In this document: piece by piece, positions 41,762 to 50,114 of the stretch | Layout: the number at the start of each line of letters is the position of its first letter | How positions within the stretch are numbered: the first letter of the stretch is position 1 | Source of the DNA: Gammaproteobacteria bacterium | GTDB lineage: Bacteria > Pseudomonadota > Gammaproteobacteria > Steroidobacterales > Woeseiaceae | Direction of reading: 5' to 3' | Assembly: GCA_029865385.1 (NCBI GenBank) | Contig: JAOUGX010000007.1 | Coordinates: forward strand, 1-64,000 | Length of the DNA stretch: 64,000 bases | Notes under the pieces: generated by a model | Told to the model about the DNA's origin: nothing | Seen by the model: the letters and a program-made list of their open reading frames with translations, nothing else | The model's database searches: none | Translations under genes and position numbers: made by a program

Positions 41762-43117
41762 ATGCGCAGCCTGCTGTTACGCATCTTCGTAGCGTTCTGG
41801 TCGATTATCCTCATCACGATCGCCGTGGCGGCCGCGATTGGCCACTCGTATGCCGAGCGTACACGCATCGCGTTGCAGAACTTTGAAGTTGGCGATGCCG
41901 TTCTCGAAGCAAGTGCGGCGTTGCAGGAGAACGGTCGTGAGGGCTTGACCGACTGGCTGCGCAATCTGCCTGGCCCGGCCGAGAAACTCTTCTATGTCGT
42001 AGATGACAAGGGCAAGGACCTGCTGGGACGACGCCTTCCCGAAATTGTCCGAATCTCTTTGCGGCGATTCGGCGACAGGGAGTCGCGGCCGAAACGGGCC
42101 CAACGCGACCAGCCCAACCTGCGTCCGGCACGACCGTTCACACAGCTGATCGGTCCCGACGAACGGGAGTACACGGTGTTCGTCGTGCCGCCGCACAGCG
42201 TAAGGGCAAAGTGGCTTGCCGATCGTGGCCTGGGCGGCCTGATCGTGCTCGCCCTCATCGTCAGTGCGGTGGCGTCTTTCATTCTGGCCCAGACCCTTTC
42301 GCGGCCAATCAGGCAGCTTCGCAGCTCGGCCAATGCCATCGCGGAAGGAAGGCTCGATACCCGGGTGGCGGAGGGCGTCGGCAAGCGTCGCGACGAGCTT
42401 GGCCTGCTAGCCGCCGATTTCGATCGCATGGCAGATGAGCTGCAAAGCGCCTGGCAGAAACAAACAGAACTGACTCGCAATGTGTCGCACGAGCTGCGCT
42501 CGCCGCTTGCAAGACTACGCGTAGCTTTGGAACTGGCACGACGCAAGACCGGCGACCTGGCCGAACTCGACAGGATAGATTTGGAAACCGAACGTCTCAA
42601 CGAACTGATCGGACAAATTCTCGAGTACTCCCGGCTCGACGTTGACTCGGCCGAACGCCTTTCGAATATCGATCTTGGCGAGTTGTTGCATTCTGTCGTC
42701 GACGATGTTCGCTTCGAGCACGGATACCCGGATAGCGGCGTCAACATTGAGTTTGATTCCGAGGATAGCTGCACGATTAACGGGTTCCCGGGTGCACTGA
42801 GAAGCTGTTTCGAAAACGTGCTGCGCAACGCAGTCCAGCACGGACGTAACGGCGGCGATGTGCGTGTCCGGCTGGGGATAGAAAGCTCGCAGGCTATCGT
42901 TGCGGTTGAGGATCAGGGCGGTGGTGTTCCCGAGCAAGAACTCGCCAAGATCTTCGAACCGTTTTATCGTTTGGGGTCAAAGCAAGGCCCTGCGCGACAA
43001 AGCGGCCTTGGGCTGGCTATCGCTTCGCGAGCGGCAACGCTGAATGGCGGAACTATCCGTGCAAGCAACCATGCGAACGGTTTGCGTGTCGAGATCCGCT
43101 TGCCACTCGCGACATAA
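41762..43117 (+). CDS. cpxA: CpxA-like sensor histidine kinase
   Basis: A 451-residue inner-membrane kinase: helix 1 (~7-27), periplasmic sensor (~30-155), helix 2 (~160-180), HAMP (~180-235, TLSRPIRQLRSSANAIAEGRLDTRV), H-box NVSHELRSPLARL with His243, and ATPase domain with the N box FENVLRNAVQHG, G1 VEDQGGGVP, F box FEPFYR and G2 SGLGLAI. It should phosphorylate the adjacent CpxR in response to envelope stress. The gene starts two bases after the regulator stop. Confidence 0.92.
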   Translation: MRSLLLRIFVAFWSIILITIAVAAAIGHSYAERTRIALQNFEVGDAVLEASAALQENGREGLTDWLRNLPGPAEKLFYVVDDKGKDLLGRRLPEIVRISLRRFGDRESRPKRAQRDQPNLRPARPFTQLIGPDEREYTVFVVPPHSVRAKWLADRGLGGLIVLALIVSAVASFILAQTLSRPIRQLRSSANAIAEGRLDTRVAEGVGKRRDELGLLAADFDRMADELQSAWQKQTELTRNVSHELRSPLARLRVALELARRKTGDLAELDRIDLETERLNELIGQILEYSRLDVDSAERLSNIDLGELLHSVVDDVRFEHGYPDSGVNIEFDSEDSCTINGFPGALRSCFENVLRNAVQHGRNGGDVRVRLGIESSQAIVAVEDQGGGVPEQELAKIFEPFYRLGSKQGPARQSGLGLAIASRAATLNGGTIRASNHANGLRVEIRLPLAT

Positions 43118-43177
43118 GCTTAACGAAGAGTCCGCAAAATACTGTGTTTTTGTCGGGCGTGACAATCGAGGTGATAG

Positions 43178-43561
43178 ATGTACTACATAGTTGAAACTGA
43201 AAAGTCATTCGCTCAAGCATCGGCAGATCTTGACATATCGGTTAAACATCATGGTTTTGGAGTGCTGCATGTACACGACTTGGGCGCCACACTTCGAAAT
43301 AAAGGAATTGAATTTGCGGAGCAGTGCAAGGTTTTTGAGGTCTGCAATCCCGTACAAGCTGCAAAAGTCCTGTCCAGTGATATGCGGCTGAATATGGCGC
43401 TGCCGTGCCGAATATCTGTGTTTACAGACAAAGGCAAAACTAAAATTGGCCTTATCAAGCCAGTCCAAATGCTATCGGCGCTAACTCAGGAAGCGGCGTT
43501 GGCTAAAGTTGCGCAAGACGTTGAGGCAAAGACCATTCAGATGGTCGACGAGGCAAAATGA
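43178..43561 (+). CDS. DUF302 family protein
   Basis: A 127-residue cytoplasmic protein spanning one DUF302 domain (MYYIVETEKSFAQASADLDISVKHHGFGVLHVHDLGATLRNKG, VFEVCNPVQAAKVLSSD, ALPCRISVF). The fold resembles TT1751-type proteins; relatives are linked to sulfur or heme metabolism in some genomes, without proof. It is more A+T rich than cpxRA upstream and sits next to the IS element, suggesting recent arrival. Confidence 0.85.
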   Translation: MYYIVETEKSFAQASADLDISVKHHGFGVLHVHDLGATLRNKGIEFAEQCKVFEVCNPVQAAKVLSSDMRLNMALPCRISVFTDKGKTKIGLIKPVQMLSALTQEAALAKVAQDVEAKTIQMVDEAK

Positions 43562-43602
43562 ACGAGCCGCGAATTTAAGGAATCGGCGCACTGGCCGCTA
43601 CT

Positions 43603-45206
43603 GGCCGAGGCTGTGTGATAACTCATCATAAATTACCGGTTTGGCTTCATCCTGTCAGCAAGTCACCGATTGGCTTCCGGTATTCGTCGTTTTCATTGTG
43701 ATTTTTTCGAGACGAACGAGCTTATGCTCGGATCGTGGCAATGATTTTCTCGGTTCCCAGCAGGTTGATGGCCCGTTTCATGTTGTAACTCAGAACATGC
43801 AGGCTCATCTCCGTACTGACCCTAGGTAAGGTCTTCATCTGGAAGTGCGTTGCGCCCATCCAGGACTTGATGGTGCCGAACGGATGTTCCACGGTCGCGC
43901 GTCTCACGCGCATGCTGTCCGGTTGTTTATCGTGGCGCGCCTGAGCGCGATCCAGAACGTCCGCATGCACCCAGCGACTGACGCGGCGCTCGCTGCCGGT
44001 AGTGCATTGGGTTTTGATGGCGCAGCCTGAGCAGGTCGATGTCCAGTAGCGCTTGATCTGCTTGCCCTTCTCGGTGCTTGTCGTGCGGTGCGTCAGCCGT
44101 TCCCCGGCCGGACACTGGTACTCGTCGTCTTCATCGATGTACGTGAACGCGGAGCGATCGAACAGGCCCCTGGCCTTGTTGGGCGAGGTCTTTGGCTTGG
44201 GCAAGTAAGCATCGATGCCGGCCTGTTCGCAGGCACGGATCTCATCGCCGTTGTAGTAGCCCCGATCAGCAACGACGTCCAGCGCCTCGGCTTGCAGTGT
44301 TTCTTTAGCCTGTTTTGCGACATTGGCGAGCTGGCTGCGGTCGCTGCCAACGTTGGTCACTTCGTGTGCAATGATCAGATGATGCTGGCTATCGACGGCG
44401 CTTTGCACGTTGTAGCCCACCATGCCCGTGCCGCGACTGTTCATTGAGCGTGCGTCAGCATCGGTCAGTGAGAGTTGTTTGTCCGGTGCCTCAAGCATCC
44501 GGACTTTGAACTTTTTTAGTCGTGCTATCTCCTCTCTCAACTGGCTGATCTTGTCTTCGAGTACCTGGCCTTTATCGTCGTCCGTCTCCGTCGCGTCATA
44601 CTCGGTTAGTTGCTCGAGGTAGCGATCGATGCTTGCTTCAACCTCCGCCAGACGGCGCTTCATCTTGGCGCGCGTGAAGTTCTTGTCGCGGTTGTTGACT
44701 GCCTTGAACTTGCTGCCATCGATCGCGACCAGCGTGTTGTTCAACAACCCAAGCTTCCTGCACAACATCACAAACTCGCGGCACACCAGGCGGATGGCTT
44801 CACCGTTGTCTTTCCGGAAGTCAGCAATGGTCTTGAAGTCCGGCGCCAGGCGGCCCGTCAGCCACATCAGTTCAACATTGCGCTGCGCTTCACGCTCAAG
44901 ACGTCGGCTCGACTGCACACGGTTCAGGTAACCGTACACGTACAGCTTCAGCATCATCTTCGGGTGATAGCTCGGTCGTCCGGTGGCGTTGGGTTCTGTC
45001 CTGAAGCCAAGGCCCGAGATATCGAGGTCATCGATAAACACATCAACGACCCGCACCGGGCTGTCTTCAGCAACGTAATCGTCAATGCGTTCGGGGAATA
45101 AAGTCGCTTGGGTTCGGTCTTCGCCTTCGATAAAACCGCTCATGCCACGTACTCGTACCGGAAAGCATGATTATAATCGTTACAGAGTTTTCACACAGCC
45201 TCGGCC
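43603..45206. mobile_element. IS1182-family insertion sequence
   Basis: Terminal inverted repeats GGCCGAGGCTGTGTGA then AAACTC on the right (RC of 45185-45206) and GGCCGAGGCTGTGTGA then TAACTC on the left (43603-43624) enclose a single transposase gene. The GGCTGTGTGA end is typical of IS1182 elements. Outer limits are uncertain by a few bases because GGCC at both ends may be partly target; no clear target duplication is visible. Confidence 0.88.
43722..45143 (-). CDS. IS1182-family transposase
   Basis: A 473-residue DDE transposase. The N-terminal domain (RIDDYVAEDSPVRVVDVFIDDLD, GRPSYHPKMMLKLYVYGYLN) is characteristic; the catalytic region has AIDGSKFKAVN (first Asp), VVADRGYYNGDEIRACE (second Asp), and an Asn/Glu region YNMKRAINLLG after VEHPFGTIKSWMGATHF. 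The zinc-ribbon-like block CSGCAIKTQCTTGSERR is intact. No frameshift, so the element may still be active. Confidence 0.95.
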   Translation of the reverse strand: MSGFIEGEDRTQATLFPERIDDYVAEDSPVRVVDVFIDDLDISGLGFRTEPNATGRPSYHPKMMLKLYVYGYLNRVQSSRRLEREAQRNVELMWLTGRLAPDFKTIADFRKDNGEAIRLVCREFVMLCRKLGLLNNTLVAIDGSKFKAVNNRDKNFTRAKMKRRLAEVEASIDRYLEQLTEYDATETDDDKGQVLEDKISQLREEIARLKKFKVRMLEAPDKQLSLTDADARSMNSRGTGMVGYNVQSAVDSQHHLIIAHEVTNVGSDRSQLANVAKQAKETLQAEALDVVADRGYYNGDEIRACEQAGIDAYLPKPKTSPNKARGLFDRSAFTYIDEDDEYQCPAGERLTHRTTSTEKGKQIKRYWTSTCSGCAIKTQCTTGSERRVSRWVHADVLDRAQARHDKQPDSMRVRRATVEHPFGTIKSWMGATHFQMKTLPRVSTEMSLHVLSYNMKRAINLLGTEKIIATIRA

Positions 45207-45287
45207 GATAGCTGCCTTGCTGGCCTTGAGAAACTAGCGCGTTCGAGCGTCAGCTCAACGCCAAAACCAGACGCGTCGTCGGTCCAA

Positions 45288-45333
45288 AGTTTGTATCGGC
45301 AGGTCTCGGGTTGGACTCCGGATGCCGGCACCA
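45288..45333 (+). repeat. Degenerate attachment-site copy at the far end of the island
   Basis: About 46 bases align to the tRNA-Thr 3' half with several changes and one gap (TTTGTATCGGCAGGTCTCGG, then TTGGACTCC, ending GCCGGCACCA). The maltodextrin locus begins 28 bases later. Confidence 0.6.
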
Positions 45334-45361
45334 ATGCCCCGCCAGCGTCCTGGATAGCGCA

Positions 45362-46903
45362 TCAATTTGTACGGTTGGAAGCGGAAACCAACTTTCCTAC
45401 GCGACGGCGAACTCTTGCCGTAATCTCTTTTTCGCCAACGCGCCAGCGCCAGTTGTTGCGGGACGTGCCGGGCGTGTTGATGCGCGCTTCGGAACCCAGG
45501 CCGAGGAAATCCTGCATCGGTGCAATCGCGACCTTGGCGGCACTGGCGAACGCCACCTTGATCAGGTTTGTGTGAATTGTTCTTGCTGTGCCGCCGGTTA
45601 CTCGCAGGGTTGCTTTCCGTGTTCGCCTGATTTCATCCTTGCTGCGGATATCGTTCGGGCTGCCGCGAAACCAGCCGAGGGTCGTATCGTTGTCGTGGGT
45701 CCCCGTATAGCAGACGCAGTTTTCCGGCACCTTTGACAGGTCGAAATCGTCACGGGCGATGTCAAATTGAAGTACCACCATGCCCGGAATCTTGTGCCGG
45801 TCTCGCAGCGCCTCGACGGCCGGCGTTATGACGCCGAGGTCCTCGGCAACGATAGGCAGCGGCCCGAGCGCGTTTTTCAGCGCATCGAAGATCGCGTCAC
45901 CGGGACCGGGTTCCCAGCGTCCGTGTCGTGCTGTTGGCGAATCGGCAGGAACCGACCAGTAGGATTCGAAACCGCGAAAATGATCGATACGCACGAGGTC
46001 GGCGAGTTCCACGGACGCACGCATGCGTTCGATCCACCAGCGATAGCCGTTGGCGGCATGCGCCTCCCACGCATATAAAGGGTTGCCCCACAGTTGCCCG
46101 TCGATGCTGAAGTAGTCCGGCGGCACACCGGCAACGTGCGCCGGCCTGCCATCGGCATCGATTTGCAGGATATCCGGGCGCGCCCACGCATCCGCGCTGT
46201 CGAGCGCGATACAAATCGGCATATCGCCGAACAGGCTCACGCCCTTACCGTTCGCGTACTGGCGCAATTGACCCCATTGCAAGTGAAACAGAAACTGGCT
46301 GATCTTGATCGCGTCGATCTCTGTTGCCGTGGAAACTTCGAGCTCACGTATTGCCGCCGCGTCGCGGTGCACGTAGCGCGGCTGCCATTCGGGCCAGGGC
46401 CGTTCGCCGTGTTGCGTTTTCAGGATGCGGAACAAGGCGTAATCGTGCAGCCAGCTTTTGTCGTGCTTCTGCACGAATTCCTGAAAGGCCGTCCTCAGCC
46501 CGGGGTCCGTCCGCGCGGCGAATCGAGCCGTAGCCTTTTGCAAAGCCTTGTTCTTGATGGCAATCAGGCGGCCATAGTCAACGAAGTCTTTCGGCAATAC
46601 GGCGAGTTCCTGCACATCGGTTTCATCGAGCAGGCCCATCGCGATCAATTCACCGACATCGATCAGTAGTTCGTTGCCGGCAAAGGTTGACAGCGGCTGA
46701 TACGGCGAATCTCCATAAGCGGTTGGGCCTGTCGGCAGGAATTGCCAGACGCTCAGCCCCATATCCACCATGGCATCGACGAAGTCGCGGGCATGCCGGC
46801 CGATTTCGCCGATACCGAAAGGACCCGGCAGCGACGTGATGTGCAGGCAAACGCCAGCCTGTCTGCCCCGCGGCAGCGCCTCATTCTTTTCTTTTTTGGT
46901 CAT
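45362..46903 (-). CDS. malQ: 4-alpha-glucanotransferase
   Basis: A 513-residue GH77 amylomaltase, which moves glucan chains between maltodextrins and releases glucose in the cytoplasm. Motifs: GVCLHITSLPGPFGIGEIG, LPTGPTAYGDSPYQ, LFGDMPICIALDSADAW, VRIDHFRGFESYW (catalytic Asp), PIVAEDLGVITP (acid Glu), and YTGTHDNDTTLGW (third Asp). It is transcribed away from the TonB receptor across a region with two palindromic operators. Confidence 0.95.
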   Translation of the reverse strand: MTKKEKNEALPRGRQAGVCLHITSLPGPFGIGEIGRHARDFVDAMVDMGLSVWQFLPTGPTAYGDSPYQPLSTFAGNELLIDVGELIAMGLLDETDVQELAVLPKDFVDYGRLIAIKNKALQKATARFAARTDPGLRTAFQEFVQKHDKSWLHDYALFRILKTQHGERPWPEWQPRYVHRDAAAIRELEVSTATEIDAIKISQFLFHLQWGQLRQYANGKGVSLFGDMPICIALDSADAWARPDILQIDADGRPAHVAGVPPDYFSIDGQLWGNPLYAWEAHAANGYRWWIERMRASVELADLVRIDHFRGFESYWSVPADSPTARHGRWEPGPGDAIFDALKNALGPLPIVAEDLGVITPAVEALRDRHKIPGMVVLQFDIARDDFDLSKVPENCVCYTGTHDNDTTLGWFRGSPNDIRSKDEIRRTRKATLRVTGGTARTIHTNLIKVAFASAAKVAIAPMQDFLGLGSEARINTPGTSRNNWRWRVGEKEITARVRRRVGKLVSASNRTN

Positions 46904-46971
46904 TTATTGAATTCTTGAGGCACCCGAACCATCAAGGGCAGAAAAGCAAACTAATGGCCGGACTGCTTGCC

Positions 46972-47024
46972 GGCAATGGAATGCATACGTATTCAGAGCA
47001 TGAATACGTATGCATTCCATTGCC
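46972..47024. promoter_or_regulatory. Double operator in a perfect inverted repeat
   Basis: A 24-bp perfect inverted repeat (46972-46995 with 47001-47024, spacer GAGCA) contains two LacI-type half-palindromic sites, TGCATACGTATTCA (46982-46995) and TGAATACGTATGCA (47001-47014). It lies between divergent malQ and the TonB receptor gene, so one protein could control both. The same sequence type is found at 59851 and, weaker, 56765. Confidence 0.82.
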
Positions 47025-47093
47025 CCCTGCCCGAGCGGTTCATAAGATTCAGGGAGAAGGTCTAAAAATTCAGACTTCCCCGGGGGAAATACC

Positions 47094-49985
47094 ATGGTCT
47101 CAAAGAAGCGCGGCAAAGCGCCGTCGGTTTTATCTCACGCAACATTTATGACGCCCATGACCAGGCGCCGCAGCGCATTGTCGCTTGCAATCGCCGCGGC
47201 GTTGCCTGGTGCCTCGCTGATGTCGTATACGGCCGCGGCAGCCGATGACGATGTGATCGAAGAGATCGTAACAATCGGAATTCGCAGCAGTATCCTCAAT
47301 TCGACGCAGACCAAGCGCCAGTCGGACACTATTGCGGACGTTGTCGATGCCGGCGTTCTGGGCACACTGCCCGATGTATCGATCGCCGACGCGTTGGGTC
47401 GTGTCCCCGGCGTCACCACCATCCGCGATTCCGGGCAATCATCGCAGCTGAACATCCGCGGTATGAACGGTGATTTCATCCAGACCACATTAAATGGTCG
47501 CGAGCAGGCGTCGACGGCCGGCTTTTCCGAGGGCACGCGCTGGATGTCCTTCGACCAGTATCCGTCGGAGCTGATCAATCAGGCGGCCGTCTACAAATCG
47601 CCGAAAGCCAGTCAGATCGAAGGCGGCGTTGCCGGCCTGGTCGACCTGAAAACGGCAAATCCCCTGGCTGCACCGAAGCCGCATAACTTTGTCCTGAACG
47701 GTCGCTTGTCCCTCAATGACGCGGCCGATTCATACGGTGCCGACGACTCGGGCAGCCGAATCAGTGGCTCCTACCAGGGCAAGTTCCTGGAGGATACCCT
47801 CGGCCTGGCCGTGGGCGCCGCGTACCTCGACCAGCCGAACGCGTTCGTCTTCTCACGCGCCGGCGCCGACAGCCAGCTGGGCTACGGCACTCGCGATGTC
47901 AACAACGATGGCTCGACCGAATCGCTGCCACGTGCGTTCCAGTGGCAGTCGGGCAACGGCTCCGACGAACGTACCGGGATCATGGCTTCGGTTGTCTTCA
48001 CACCGAACGAAAAACTGAAGGCACAGGTCGACTACTTCCGTTCGGAATTCGATCGCGGCGACCAGCGCCAGGGCATCACCGTCGGCGGTCTCGATAGCGG
48101 CGCCCAGGCAATTATCAGCAACCCGACGATCAGCAACGGCCTGGTCACCGGCGCAACGATCAGCGCCGCCAATCCGGCATTGGCGGACCAGAGCCACCCG
48201 TGGTTCGAGTCGCGTACCGAAGACCAGACCACATCGGCGACATCCGACAGCTACGGCCTGAACGTAGAATGGTATATCAGCGAAAGCAGCACCCTGGCGT
48301 TCGACATTGCCTCCAGCAAAGGTGACAAGACCCGCGAGGACCGCATCGCAACAATGCATGCGTATGAATTCGATACGCTCGGTCCCGGTACCTACCAGGA
48401 GATTCCCGGGCAGGCATTGACCTATGTCCTGAACGGACAAGGACTTGCGACTGGTCAGTTCTCGGGCGCCGATTTCACAAACGTCAACCAGATGCGGCTG
48501 TCGCGCTATGAGCGATATCCGCACGAATACACCGACGACATCGATTCTTTCAAAGTCGATTTCAAGCAGGACGTCGAATGGGGCGCGATTTCGTCGTTCG
48601 AAACGGGCGTTCGTATTTCCAGGCGCAGCTTCGGCGCGGATCGGGGCACGTTTCTCTATGGCTCACGCAGCGGTCAGTTCAACGACGGCAGTTCAAGCTA
48701 TTGTGAAGACAATACGTCCAGCATAGCCTGCGTACCTCAGGCGGTGGATGGATTCGTTTCCGTGCAGACCCTGCCGGGCGTACCCAACCACCTTGTGGTT
48801 AACGACCTCGACGGCCTGGCCCAGAGCATTTTCGGTGCCGGCAACTACGAGGGCATCAAGCTCCACAGCCGCGACTGGACATTCATCGAGTCCAACGTGA
48901 TCGACGAGGACACCGACGCGTTCTACCTGATGGCCAACCTCGACTTCGAGTGGGGAAGCATACCGGTCAGCGGCAACATCGGCGTTCGTTACATAAAGAC
49001 CGACCTGAAATCGAACGGTCTGCAAAACGTAGGTGCCGGCAATGGTACGCCGATTGTCGATGGCGTCGGCGTGACGCAGGACAACCTGGCCTTTATTTCT
49101 TACGGCCCGGATTACTCCGACACACTGCCGTCCCTGAACCTCAAGTTCGACCTGACCGACAACGACATACTCCGTTTCGGGGCAGCAAAAGTCATGGGCC
49201 GGCCCCCGGTCGGCCAGCTGAAAGGCGGTGCAGGCTCCTGGTTCAGCGGTCCTGGCAATTCCGAGTACAACGTCTGGACCAATGGTTCTCCGTATCTCGA
49301 TCCTTTCCGCGCCAACCAGTTCGACCTGTCGTACGAGCACTACTTCGACGACGGCGGTGCGGTCACGGCGGCCGTGTTCTTCAAGGACATCGAATCCCTG
49401 ATCGAAGGTCCTACACAGTTCACGGGGCTGGATCCGGACCAGATCGGCATCATCGTTCCGCCGGGCTCGACACTGAATATCTTTCAGACCTTCCTGAACA
49501 ACGACAAGGGCGGATACATTCGGGGCCTGGAATTGGCGGGCACCAGGACCTTCGACACCCTGCCCGGAATCTGGGGCGGTCTTGGCGCGACGGCCAGCTA
49601 TTCATTCACCCAGAGCGAAACCGAGGTGGGTGGCGGTCAGTTCTACGGTCAAAATCTGCCGTTGCCGGGCTTGTCTGAGAACGTCTGGAGCGCAACATTT
49701 TTCTGGGACATAGAGAGCTTCAGCGCTCATACGAATATTCGTTACCGCGACGAGTTCGTGCAGAATTTGCCAATACCGGGCGCCAATTCGCCGGTCTTTG
49801 CCCAGTCTTACACAACGGTTGACGCGCAAGTGTCTTACGCTTTCGAAAACGGTTTCAGCGTGGTACTGGCGGGCAACAACCTGACGGATGAGGAAAACAT
49901 CATCGAATACGGCGTGCCAGGCGGCTTTGGAGAATACAAGCAGTTCGGTCGCCAGTACTATATCGGTGTCAATTACAAATACTGA
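47094..49985 (+). CDS. TonB-dependent receptor, probable maltodextrin uptake
   Basis: A 963-residue outer-membrane receptor. After a long signal peptide (residues ~1-50, ends AAAADDD), a short EEIVTIGIR segment is followed by the plug (~60-190: ADVVDAGVLGTLPDVSIADALGRVPGVTT, SQLNIRGMNGDFIQTTLNGR) and the 22-strand barrel, ending YYIGVNYKY. The start ATG has GGGGGA six bases before it. It belongs to the receptors that pair with flavin-dependent halogenase-like genes and glycan-degrading enzymes; the operator and MalQ next door point to alpha-glucan oligomers. Confidence 0.93.
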   Translation: MVSKKRGKAPSVLSHATFMTPMTRRRSALSLAIAAALPGASLMSYTAAAADDDVIEEIVTIGIRSSILNSTQTKRQSDTIADVVDAGVLGTLPDVSIADALGRVPGVTTIRDSGQSSQLNIRGMNGDFIQTTLNGREQASTAGFSEGTRWMSFDQYPSELINQAAVYKSPKASQIEGGVAGLVDLKTANPLAAPKPHNFVLNGRLSLNDAADSYGADDSGSRISGSYQGKFLEDTLGLAVGAAYLDQPNAFVFSRAGADSQLGYGTRDVNNDGSTESLPRAFQWQSGNGSDERTGIMASVVFTPNEKLKAQVDYFRSEFDRGDQRQGITVGGLDSGAQAIISNPTISNGLVTGATISAANPALADQSHPWFESRTEDQTTSATSDSYGLNVEWYISESSTLAFDIASSKGDKTREDRIATMHAYEFDTLGPGTYQEIPGQALTYVLNGQGLATGQFSGADFTNVNQMRLSRYERYPHEYTDDIDSFKVDFKQDVEWGAISSFETGVRISRRSFGADRGTFLYGSRSGQFNDGSSSYCEDNTSSIACVPQAVDGFVSVQTLPGVPNHLVVNDLDGLAQSIFGAGNYEGIKLHSRDWTFIESNVIDEDTDAFYLMANLDFEWGSIPVSGNIGVRYIKTDLKSNGLQNVGAGNGTPIVDGVGVTQDNLAFISYGPDYSDTLPSLNLKFDLTDNDILRFGAAKVMGRPPVGQLKGGAGSWFSGPGNSEYNVWTNGSPYLDPFRANQFDLSYEHYFDDGGAVTAAVFFKDIESLIEGPTQFTGLDPDQIGIIVPPGSTLNIFQTFLNNDKGGYIRGLELAGTRTFDTLPGIWGGLGATASYSFTQSETEVGGGQFYGQNLPLPGLSENVWSATFFWDIESFSAHTNIRYRDEFVQNLPIPGANSPVFAQSYTTVDAQVSYAFENGFSVVLAGNNLTDEENIIEYGVPGGFGEYKQFGRQYYIGVNYKY

Positions 49986-50041
49986 GACCGCCTGAAAACT
50001 TTGACGTCGTCTCGATTCCGACGTCAGTTAGCGGAAGACAG

Positions 50042-50085
50042 AAAGGCTGACCGGAAAGTGGTACTTTTCGGTCAGCCTTTTCTTT
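50042..50085 (+). terminator. Terminator after the TonB receptor gene
   Basis: AAAGGCTGACCG pairs perfectly with CGGTCAGCCTTT around a 15-base loop, followed by TTCTTT. Confidence 0.88.
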
Positions 50086-50114
50086 GGCAGTCTCATTAGC
50101 CTTCGAGAGCAATA

